Origin: an uncultured Spirochaetaceae bacterium
GTDB lineage: Bacteria > Spirochaetota > Spirochaetia > SZUA-6 > Bin103
Assembly (NCBI GenBank): GCA_913043885.1
Contig: CAJWOB010000211.1
Span: forward strand, 1 to 5,167
DNA: 5,167 nucleotides
Direction: 5' to 3'
Shown here in pieces: positions 1-5,051 of this stretch (position 1 is the first letter of the stretch; every line of letters begins with the position of its first letter). The notes under the pieces are model-generated. The model worked only from the letters and a program-made list of their open reading frames with translations. It was not told where the DNA came from and did no database searches. The translations under genes and the position numbers were made by a program.

Positions 1-126
1 CTCGTCGCTGTCGATCCACAGCGCACCTGCATCGAATACCTCGACGCCTTCGGTGTTGTTGACGTCGCCGATGGGGCGCGCCAGCGGCTGGCGCCACCGT
101 TCAGTGCGGTAGCTGGTAATCTTCAT
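1..126 (-). CDS. Second enolase-superfamily (MR/MLE-like) protein, N-terminal fragment cut by the window edge
   Basis: Only the first 42 codons lie inside the window; the frame is open to position 1. The protein starts MKITSYRTERW, then has LARPIGDVNN and ALWIDSDE. This resembles the first strands of the N-terminal capping domain of mandelate racemase/muconate lactonizing enzyme family proteins, which usually begin MKI and soon reach a strand ending in a (T/S)DEG-type turn. The ATG at 126 follows GAGGGAG by 8 nt. The stop of the upstream enolase-superfamily gene lies 13 nt before it, so the two are probably co-transcribed and translationally linked. The start MKIT is shared with the complete neighbour, but the following residues differ, so this would be a divergent paralogue. 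No catalytic residues are visible in the fragment, and the family call rests on the N-terminus and the context. Confidence 0.6.
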   Translation of the reverse strand, partial: MKITSYRTERWRQPLARPIGDVNNTEGVEVFDAGALWIDSDE

Positions 127-139
127 GCGCAGGACTCCC

Positions 140-1342
140 TCAGACCGAGAGGCCGCTGATCTCGTGGCGGCGCTCGGCGTCGGTGATCGGTACCTCGTAC
201 AGGCCAGCCCCTGGCCGCCTGCCGGCCGGGCTCGGACCACTACGCGGTGGGGCGGCGTCCACCTGCTGGCGCTGCAGCGCGTTGCGGTCGATATCCAGCC
301 CGAGGCCGGGGCGGTCGCCGGCGGTCAGCCAGCCGTCGTCGACCCGGATGTCGGTGGAGAACACGCCTTCGGTTGGCGCCGGGTCGGGCACCTCGATGTT
401 CATTACGTGGGGCATCACCGCCGCCAGGTGGGTGTGGATCATCCCCGCCGAACCGCCCAGGGTCACCGGCAGCTCGCAGCCGAGCGCCGCATCGGCGATC
501 TGCAGCGCCGAGGTAATGCCCCCCATCCCCACACTCACCTGCACGATGTCGGTGGAACGGTGGTGGAAGTAGGGGAGGAAGTCGCCGAGGGTGTCCAGGT
601 TCTCCCCCGCGCACAGTGGCGTGCGAATTGCGTCGCGGATGCGGCGTAGGCCGAGGAAGTCCCAGCGGCGCGCCGGCTCCTCCACCCAGCCCAGATCGAA
701 GCGCTCCTCCATCTCCCGCACCTTGCGGATGGCCTGCTTCGGCGACCAGTACTCGTTGGCGTCGATCAGCAGCCCGGGGCGATCGTCGGCGACGCTGAGG
801 GCGTCCCGCATTACCTCCAGGCGGCGCAGGTCGTCGTCCTGATCGAGGCCCACCTTCAGCTTGCCGGCGCGCATGCCGTAGTCGCTGGCCATGCCGCGGT
901 AGAAGGCGTGCAGCTCGTCATCGGTAAGGGGCATGTCGAGCCCGCTGGCGTAGCAGGGTATCCGTGGACGGCCGCCGCCGAGCGTCTTCCATAGAGGTTC
1001 GCCGTTGGCCTTCGCCTTCAGATCCCACACCGCCATGTCGAGCACGGCGATGGCGTCGTTGACCAGACCGTCGTGGCCACCCTTGAAGTTGAGGCTGGCC
1101 ATCGCCTGCCACAGTCCGGTGGCGGCGCGTGGGTCCTGGCCCTCGAGTGCGCGTTCGACCAGGGAGCGGGCCTGGGGCACCACGCCGGGTGACCCCATCG
1201 CTACCCCCACCAGACCGGCGTCGGTGTGCAGCTCCAGCATGCAGGAGCTGCCACGGTTGCGTCCGCCCGGGCCGTTGGCGTCGCCGAGATAGCGGTTCTG
1301 ATCGAACGCGAACAGGGTGGTGGAGAGGTCGGTGATCTTCAT
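140..1342 (-). CDS. Mandelate racemase/muconate lactonizing enzyme-family protein lacking the His-Asp dyad
   Basis: A 400-residue enolase-superfamily enzyme, the usual length for the family. An N-terminal capping domain (about 1-125) precedes a TIM-barrel-like domain (about 130-355). These enzymes abstract a proton alpha to a carboxylate with Mg2+ help, giving racemases and sugar-acid dehydratases. Visible motifs are KLK at 161-163 (KxK base motif), and metal ligands D194 (LIDANEYW), E221 (WVEEP) and E247 (CAGEN). E317 (NIEVPDP) matches the oxyanion-side Glu of mandelate racemase. The positions of the mandelate racemase dyad Asp270 and His297 are Ser270 (QVSVG) and Gly297 (LGGSAG), so the second acid/base is absent. 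Residues 356-400 form a Pro/Arg-rich tail. The ATG at 1342 was chosen because GAGGAG lies 4 nt upstream and the family fold starts at MKITDL; the frame runs 107 codons further upstream, but only as antisense of the cupin gene. Substrate is unknown; a dehydratase or epimerase is likely. Confidence 0.93.
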   Translation of the reverse strand: MKITDLSTTLFAFDQNRYLGDANGPGGRNRGSSCMLELHTDAGLVGVAMGSPGVVPQARSLVERALEGQDPRAATGLWQAMASLNFKGGHDGLVNDAIAVLDMAVWDLKAKANGEPLWKTLGGGRPRIPCYASGLDMPLTDDELHAFYRGMASDYGMRAGKLKVGLDQDDDLRRLEVMRDALSVADDRPGLLIDANEYWSPKQAIRKVREMEERFDLGWVEEPARRWDFLGLRRIRDAIRTPLCAGENLDTLGDFLPYFHHRSTDIVQVSVGMGGITSALQIADAALGCELPVTLGGSAGMIHTHLAAVMPHVMNIEVPDPAPTEGVFSTDIRVDDGWLTAGDRPGLGLDIDRNALQRQQVDAAPPRSGPSPAGRRPGAGLYEVPITDAERRHEISGLSV

Positions 1343-1394
1343 GGGGCTCCTCGGTAACTGCGCTCTCGGACGGCGTGGTGCATCGCACGTGCCC

Positions 1395-2114
1395 TCATGG
1401 GCTGTCTGTTTCGTCCTTGCGTTCGCGCACCAGGGTGGCCCGGGCGCGGTCTCCGACCAGGCGTATCTCCCGCTCGGCGCCGGCCCGCATGAGCGCGATG
1501 TCCTCCGCTTCCAGGCGCACCTGACACCCATCGACCTCGAGGTCGAGCACGCCTTCGAACACCGCCCAGTGCTCGTTGCCGTCCAGGGTCTGGCGGGCGA
1601 CGTGGTCGACGCTGTCGGCATCGCCAATGCCCCCCGCAGCAAAGGAGATGCTGCGCATCTCATGCAGCGGGCAGCGGTCGCCGGCAGCTCGTAGCGGGCC
1701 GTTGTTGTCGACCCCGGCCACGACGATGGGGGGCACGGTCGGTAGGGGTGCGCCGTGCTCGTCCGGATAGAGGTGCAGCGGGCGCCGCTCGCGCTCGAGG
1801 CTGGTGACGCAGGCAGTCACCTCGTGGTGGGAGAACATCTGAAACCGGTGCATCGACCCCATCGGAGTGTACACCAGGGTGTTGGGGGTTATCGGGTGCA
1901 TTACCTCATCCACCCACACTTCGCCGTGGCCCCCCTCGAACAGCCAGATCTCGTCGGCGTCGTGGTAGTGGGGCTCAACGCCCTCGCCGGGCTGGCCGCC
2001 CGGGAAGGTGCGCAGGCAGCGCAGGCGCGCCCACGGCGGGAAGGCATCCGGTTCCCAGTAGCCGGTGTTGCCGTTGCGGGAGACGACCCGAAAGCGGGTG
2101 CCGCTTACCTGCAT
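1395..2114 (-). CDS. Bicupin protein, second cupin domain without metal ligands
   Basis: A 239-residue protein with two cupin beta-barrels. The first (about 30-105) carries the metal-binding signature: H49 and H51 in PHYHDADE with E55, and a later P84-M-G-S-M-H89, matching cupin motifs 1 and 2. The second (about 150-232) keeps the strand pattern, with FEGVLDLEVDG around 186-196 and a following EDIALM turn, but has no HxH pair and no motif-2 histidine. It is probably structural. Cupins of this kind act as dioxygenases, isomerases or small-molecule binding proteins; which one applies cannot be told. It is first in the minus-strand operon, 52 nt ahead of the enolase-superfamily gene, so it probably works on the same carboxylate pathway. 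The ATG at 2114 has no clear Shine-Dalgarno sequence. A TANNNT hexamer 8 nt upstream raises the possibility of a leaderless transcript. No in-frame alternative start was found in the 30 nt upstream. Confidence 0.88.
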   Translation of the reverse strand: MQVSGTRFRVVSRNGNTGYWEPDAFPPWARLRCLRTFPGGQPGEGVEPHYHDADEIWLFEGGHGEVWVDEVMHPITPNTLVYTPMGSMHRFQMFSHHEVTACVTSLERERRPLHLYPDEHGAPLPTVPPIVVAGVDNNGPLRAAGDRCPLHEMRSISFAAGGIGDADSVDHVARQTLDGNEHWAVFEGVLDLEVDGCQVRLEAEDIALMRAGAEREIRLVGDRARATLVRERKDETDSP

Positions 2115-2122
2115 CGCGGCGG

Positions 2123-2152
2123 ATCGTACGCCCTCGACGTGGTGCCGGCCAA
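2123..2152 (-). promoter_or_regulatory. Candidate promoter of the cupin/enolase operon, possibly leaderless
   Basis: On the minus strand TTGGCC (2152-2147) and TACGAT (2128-2123) are separated by 18 nt, each matching 4 of 6 positions of the sigma70 -35 and -10 consensus. The TANNNT hexamer ends 8 nt before the ATG at 2114, so transcription would begin at or next to the start codon. This fits the missing Shine-Dalgarno sequence. It is a pattern-based guess in GC-rich DNA. Confidence 0.3.
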
Positions 2153-2159
2153 GTGGCTT

Positions 2160-2174
2160 GCGCTACCCTAGCGC
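2160..2174. repeat. Perfect 6-bp inverted repeat with 3-nt loop, possible operator
   Basis: GCGCTA-CCC-TAGCGC is a perfect inverted repeat lying between the divergent genes, 45 bp before the cupin ATG and 31 bp before the metallohydrolase GTG. The plus-strand TACCCT inside it also fits TANNNT. The position suits a shared operator for a dimeric repressor or activator. A chance occurrence in GC-rich DNA is quite possible. Confidence 0.35.
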
Positions 2175-2205
2175 CGCCCGAACCTGGCAGGCGGGCTCTC
2201 CCATC

Positions 2206-3060
2206 GTGAAGGTCAAGTTCTACGGTACGCGCGGCTCCATTCCGACGCCGGGCGGGAAATTCAGCACCTACGGCGGCAACACCACCTGTGTGTTGGTAAA
2301 CGGCGTCGGCGGCGCCTTCGGTGTCCTCGACGCGGGCAGCGGGTTGCGCGTGCTGGGGGATGAGCTCGGCGAACGGCTGGCCGCCAGTGTCGAAGCCGGT
2401 ACCGCGCAGCCGATACCGATATTGCTGTCCCACACGCACTGGGATCACATCCAGGGGTTCCCGTTCTTCAAGCCGACGTTCGACCCTCGCCACGAGGTTC
2501 TGGTAACCATCCACGGCCGCGAGGACGAGCAGCGCAACCTGGAAGGCGTGTTCGCCGGTCAGATGCAGGACGACTACTTCCCTATTCCGTTTGGTGCAAA
2601 GGGGGCCGCCATCCAGTTCAATCAAACTGACTTCAGCGACTACTCGGGGCCCGGTGGGTCTCGGGTCAATGCGTCGCCCCACCGCCATCCCGGCGGCGCC
2701 TACGGCTACCGCATCAACGGCGTCGAACGGGTGGTGTGCTTCTGCACGGACGTGGAGCACGAGGGGGCGACGGCTGATGCCATCGACGAGCGGGTGGTGG
2801 AGCTGGCCCGCGGCGCCGATCTGCTCATTCACGACGCCCAGTACACGCAGGAGGAAATGGCCGACAAGCGCGGTTGGGGCCACAGCAGCTGGCAGCAGGC
2901 GGTAGAAGTGGCGCGCCGGGCAGGGGTCAGCGCACTGGCGCTCACCCACCACGACCCCGAGCACGACGACGAGTTCCTGGCCGACATCGAACAGCAGTGC
3001 CGGCAGGAGTTCCCAGACAGCTTCTTTGCCAGGGAGGGCATGGAGATCGACCTCGGATAG
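2206..3060 (+). CDS. Metallo-beta-lactamase-fold hydrolase, PhnP/RNase Z-like
   Basis: A 284-residue metal-dependent hydrolase of the metallo-beta-lactamase superfamily. The opening VKVKFYGTRGSIPTPG and YGGNTTCV are typical of the branch related to PhnP (cyclic phosphate phosphodiesterase) and RNase Z. The metal-binding set is complete: H76, H78, D80 and H81 in SHTHWDHIQGF, H161 in HRHPGG, D182 in FCTDVE, and H248 in LTHHDPEHDDE. H226 in GWGHSSW is a conserved-looking extra His. Members probably cleave phosphodiesters or other small esters; the substrate here is unknown. The GTG at 2206 was chosen because the family fold begins with the first strand at VKFYGTRG. AGGCGGG lies 10 nt upstream (2189-2195). 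An ATG at 2065 in the same frame would add 47 residues that run antisense into the cupin gene and look non-coding. It is first on the plus strand, 63 nt ahead of the dioxygenase pair. Confidence 0.9.
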   Translation: MKVKFYGTRGSIPTPGGKFSTYGGNTTCVLVNGVGGAFGVLDAGSGLRVLGDELGERLAASVEAGTAQPIPILLSHTHWDHIQGFPFFKPTFDPRHEVLVTIHGREDEQRNLEGVFAGQMQDDYFPIPFGAKGAAIQFNQTDFSDYSGPGGSRVNASPHRHPGGAYGYRINGVERVVCFCTDVEHEGATADAIDERVVELARGADLLIHDAQYTQEEMADKRGWGHSSWQQAVEVARRAGVSALALTHHDPEHDDEFLADIEQQCRQEFPDSFFAREGMEIDLG

Positions 3061-3101
3061 TAGGTGAGCAGCCGTTGGTGGCGACGTCGGTGTTCGCGTT
3101 C

Positions 3102-3117
3102 TACGATGCGGAGGGAG
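3102..3117 (+). promoter_or_regulatory. Ribosome binding region, with weak -10-like hexamer, before the first dioxygenase
   Basis: The 63-nt gap between metallohydrolase and dioxygenase holds GGAGGGAG at 3110-3117, 6 nt before the ATG at 3124; this decides the start. TACGAT at 3102-3107, the same hexamer as before the cupin gene, might be a -10 element of an internal promoter. No convincing -35 accompanies it. Confidence 0.4.
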
Positions 3118-3123
3118 TGGGAG

Positions 3124-3975
3124 ATGGCGAGTGACCGGATAGCAGCGGTAGTCGAGCGGGTCCGTCGCGAGGGCTGGTGCGCGGTGCGCGGCGTCATCCC
3201 CCCAACGGAGGTGGCCGTGGTCTACCGGGCGGTGATGGAGGTGGCCGAGCGCGAGTGGGAACAGCACAGCGTGAACGGTCGGCTCGGCATTGGCGGGTTG
3301 ATCGCCAAGACGCAGGCGATGGTGCCGTACGTGCTAGACGAACGGCTGCTCGGCACCGCCGAAGCGCTGTTCGGACCCAAGGTGCGCATCTCGATGACCC
3401 ACGGCATCGTTACCGACCCCGGCTACGAGCGCACCAACTGGCACGGCGACTGGCCGTTCAGCCTCGGCAATCCCTACCAGATCCCCGCCCCCTACGCGGC
3501 CGATCAGCCGGTCAAGATCACTACTCTGTGGGCGCTCACCCCCTTCAACGCCACCACGGGAGGGACGCTGATCGTTCCGGGTAGCCATACCGCCGGCAAC
3601 AACCCCGGCGGCGACATCGGCTACGACATTTTCGAACCCGTGGCTTCCGAGATGCAGCCAGAGCTGGAGCCGGGGGATGTCTTAGTAATAGACAGCCGCA
3701 CTTGGCACACCAACGGCACCAATCGCAGCGATGGGCAGCGCGTGGGTATGGCGGTCCGCTACGCGGCGTGGTGGTACAACGTGCATCAGATCACGCCGGG
3801 GCTGGCGGAATTCGAGCGGATGGCGGCGGAGACCGGCGATCGGGCCAGCGACGTGGTGCCGATCAGTCGCGAGATCTACGACGCCCTGCCGGAGAAGGCC
3901 AAGCCGTTGTTCCGCCACATCGTCATCGGGCAGCGCGTCCTGCCGGACACGGTTGCCGAGCCGGCGTGGGGGTAA
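3124..3975 (+). CDS. Phytanoyl-CoA dioxygenase (PhyH) family protein, first tandem copy
   Basis: A 283-residue Fe(II)- and 2-oxoglutarate-dependent oxygenase of the PhyH family, expected to hydroxylate a small organic substrate with release of CO2 and succinate. The iron triad is visible: H107 and D109 in NWHGDWPFSL, and H195 in SRTWHTNGTN. R206, 11 residues after the distal His, fits the 2-oxoglutarate carboxylate anchor. The Asp of the HxD motif is kept, which points to hydroxylation rather than the halogenase branch, where it is Ala or Gly. The core strand GGTLIVPGSHTAGN and LEPGDVLVIDS are characteristic. The ATG at 3124 is preceded by GGAGGGAG; an upstream in-frame ATG at 3064 would add 20 Arg/Trp-rich residues absent from the sister copy. 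The next gene is a paralogue, about 57% identical by hand count. The substrate is unknown; many bacterial members act on compounds other than phytanoyl-CoA. Confidence 0.92.
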   Translation: MASDRIAAVVERVRREGWCAVRGVIPPTEVAVVYRAVMEVAEREWEQHSVNGRLGIGGLIAKTQAMVPYVLDERLLGTAEALFGPKVRISMTHGIVTDPGYERTNWHGDWPFSLGNPYQIPAPYAADQPVKITTLWALTPFNATTGGTLIVPGSHTAGNNPGGDIGYDIFEPVASEMQPELEPGDVLVIDSRTWHTNGTNRSDGQRVGMAVRYAAWWYNVHQITPGLAEFERMAAETGDRASDVVPISREIYDALPEKAKPLFRHIVIGQRVLPDTVAEPAWG

Positions 3976-4303
3976 CCACCCTGGACGATGCCATCCGCCG
4001 GGTTCGCTTCGAGGGTTGGTGTGCCCTCGACGCGGTCATCCCCCCGGATCAGGTTGCGTCGGTGCGGGACGAGGTGGTGCGCATCGGCGAGGCGCAGCGC
4101 CCGGAGAAGTGGGACGGCCGCGATCACATCGACGCGCTCATCAACAAGACCCAGGTATTTGCGCCCTACGTGACCGACCATCGCCTGCTCGGGGTGGCAG
4201 AAGCGCTGTTTGGCCCCCATGTGCGCATCTCGATGACCCACGGGCACACCCAGGCTCCCGGCTACACGAGGAACAACTGGCACGGCGACTGGCCGTTCAG
4301 CCT
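3382..4303 (+). repeat. Direct repeat from tandem dioxygenase duplication (identical cores)
   Basis: The two PhyH genes are a tandem duplication with unit length close to 840 bp. The longest identical DNA blocks seen are 30 nt (3435-3464 and 4274-4303, covering NWHGDWPFSL) and 23 nt (3382-3404 and 4221-4243, covering VRISMTH). Elsewhere the DNA has diverged, so the duplication is not recent. The conserved blocks match the metal-site strands. Confidence 0.75.
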
Positions 4304-4814
4304 GGCCCAGGATTCGATCATCAAGGCACCCTACACGCAGCGGCAGCCTGTTCATGTCACCACCCTGTGGGCGCTCACCGATTTCAACGCGGAGACCGGC
4401 GGGACGGTGATCGTTCCCGGCAGCCACACCGCCGGCAACAGCCCCGGTGGCGATCTCGACTACGACCAGTACCAGCCGATTGCGTCGGAGCGGCAGCCGG
4501 AGATGCGGCCGGGGGATGTGTTGGTGATCGACAGTCGCATGTGGCACACCAACGGTACCAACCACAGTGACGAGCTGCGGGTGAGCATGGCAGTGCGGTA
4601 TGCGCCGTGGTGGCTCAACGTGCTGTCGATCGTGCCGGGGCTGGCGGAGTACGAGGAGACCGTTCGGCGTCGAGACGGGCTGCGCGCCCACGACGTCATG
4701 GGTATGAGCCAGGAGGTGTTCGATGCACTCCCAGCCCAGGCGCAACGGCTGTTTCAGCACATGCTGGTCGGTCAGCGCGTGCCCAGCGCGGAGGAGGTGC
4801 TCGACGATGCGTGA
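3966..4814 (+). CDS. Phytanoyl-CoA dioxygenase (PhyH) family protein, second tandem copy
   Basis: A 282-residue paralogue of the preceding dioxygenase. Iron ligands are H106 and D108 (NWHGDWPFSL) and H194 (SRMWHTNGTN), with R205 as the likely 2-oxoglutarate anchor. The start is the GTG at 3966. It overlaps the upstream stop by 10 nt, lacks a Shine-Dalgarno sequence, and places EGWCA at residue 16 exactly as in the first copy. Translation is therefore probably coupled to the upstream gene. The frame stays open to 3702 upstream, but that part is a shadow of the first copy. The copies differ most at the N-terminus, in the segment after the HxD motif (AQDSIIKAPYTQRQ here against GNPYQIPAPYAADQ) and at the C-terminus. 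These are regions likely to shape substrate choice, so the pair may act on related but different substrates. Catalysis looks intact. Confidence 0.91.
   Translation: MGVTTLDDAIRRVRFEGWCALDAVIPPDQVASVRDEVVRIGEAQRPEKWDGRDHIDALINKTQVFAPYVTDHRLLGVAEALFGPHVRISMTHGHTQAPGYTRNNWHGDWPFSLAQDSIIKAPYTQRQPVHVTTLWALTDFNAETGGTVIVPGSHTAGNSPGGDLDYDQYQPIASERQPEMRPGDVLVIDSRMWHTNGTNHSDELRVSMAVRYAPWWLNVLSIVPGLAEYEETVRRRDGLRAHDVMGMSQEVFDALPAQAQRLFQHMLVGQRVPSAEEVLDDA
4790..4797 (+). promoter_or_regulatory. Strong Shine-Dalgarno for the gene starting at 4807
   Basis: GGAGGAGG lies inside the end of the second dioxygenase gene, 9 nt before the ATG at 4807. It is the best ribosome binding site on the plus strand here, and it is the main evidence that the short reading frame after it is a real gene start. 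Confidence 0.65.
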
Positions 4815-4911
4815 GGTGGTGGACCTCCCCACCGCCAGCGCCGCCGACGCGGTGCGCCGGCTCACCGCCGTCCAGCAGGAGCTCGCGGCGGCGCGGCAGC
4901 TCGGCGTGCGG
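4807..4911 (+). CDS. Unknown protein, N-terminal fragment, broken at the right-hand junction
   Basis: The ATG at 4807 overlaps the dioxygenase stop by 8 nt (ATGCGTGA) and has a strong ribosome binding site, so this is probably the next gene of the plus-strand operon. About 35 residues can be trusted: MREVVDLPTAS followed by an Ala/Gln-rich stretch (AADAVRRLTAVQQELAAARQ) that would form an amphipathic helix. I do not recognise the family. The frame stays open to the window end at 5167, but beyond about 4912-4931 the DNA is better explained by minus-strand genes. The later residues (many Thr, Ser, Pro, plus CC) read as antisense translation. GC is about 79% over 4801-4920 against about 60% over 4981-5167 by hand count. 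The gene is thus truncated at the junction. Confidence 0.5.
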
Positions 4912-4931
4912 GGAGGGGGCGCCGCGATTCC
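4912..4931. other. Junction: two opposing genes cut at the same point (chimera or breakpoint)
   Basis: Left of this segment the plus-strand operon is coherent. Right of it the minus-strand glycosyltransferase start is coherent. Both lose family-like sequence here, so neither gene has its C-terminal part. GC drops across it from about 79% to about 60%. The segment holds runs of G (4911-4919) and C (4930-4934), which could provide microhomology. No IS terminal repeat or target duplication was seen. The exact join cannot be fixed to the base. Confidence 0.6.
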
Positions 4932-5051
4932 CCCGTCCGTACTCCCATCGTCCACCCAAATGACATCAAGAGACTCTGGAAGCTTGGCCAACACTGCCGA
5001 AAGCGTGTTCGCGACATTGAATCCCACCACCACGGCCACGTTCCCACTCAT
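4932..5051 (-). CDS. Family-2 glycosyltransferase (GT-A fold), N-terminal fragment
   Basis: The first 40 residues match the opening of GT2 enzymes, which transfer sugars from nucleotide-sugar donors for polysaccharide or lipid-linked glycan synthesis. VAVVVGFNVANTL corresponds to the first strand and helix of the nucleotide-binding fold, and VIWVDDGSTDG at 30-40 is the hallmark DDGSTDG donor-site motif. The expected next parts (DxD metal site and acceptor domain, about 200 more residues) are missing. From residue 41 on the frame runs into antisense of the plus-strand operon and no longer looks like a glycosyltransferase. The frame nevertheless stays open to 3876. The ATG at 5051 has AGGA 9 nt upstream and overlaps the preceding stop as ATGA, which supports this start over the in-frame ATG at 5099. 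Confidence 0.7.

Larger units (their letters stand above)
2115..2205. other. Divergent intergenic region between the cupin and metallohydrolase genes
   Basis: This 91-bp stretch separates the two divergent genes and must hold the minus-strand promoter and probably the plus-strand one. It contains the inverted repeat at 2160-2174 and the promoter-like hexamers listed separately. No open frame within it resembles a protein. No transcriptional regulator is encoded in the window. Confidence 0.7.

Noticed and set aside
140..1342. A specific sugar-acid dehydratase or mandelate racemase name for the enolase-superfamily gene
   Set aside because: The catalytic dyad differs from mandelate racemase, and no substrate-specific signature could be read, so only the superfamily is claimed.
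1385..1392. Palindrome GCACGTGC in the cupin-enolase gap
   Set aside because: An 8-bp palindrome without other support, in a 52-nt intra-operon gap, is expected by chance and has no clear role.
1343..1663. 107-codon upstream extension of the enolase-superfamily frame
   Set aside because: It overlaps the cupin gene in another frame, has Arg/Thr/Ser-rich low-complexity content, and the family start with its ribosome binding site is at 1342.
1975..3267. Long minus-strand open frame of 430 codons
   Set aside because: It is antisense to the metallohydrolase, which has a complete metal-binding motif set. Long antisense frames are common in GC-rich coding DNA, and the translation shows no recognisable domain.
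3702..3965. Upstream extension of the second dioxygenase (in-frame ATG at 3702)
   Set aside because: This part is an out-of-frame shadow of the first copy. The paralogue alignment places the start at 3966.
3124..4814. Non-heme iron halogenase for either PhyH copy
   Set aside because: Both keep Asp in the HxD motif, while known Fe/2-oxoglutarate halogenases have Ala or Gly there.
3876..4931. Continuation of the glycosyltransferase frame across the dioxygenase genes
   Set aside because: After DDGSTDG the translation matches no glycosyltransferase feature and is exactly antisense to well-supported PhyH coding sequence.
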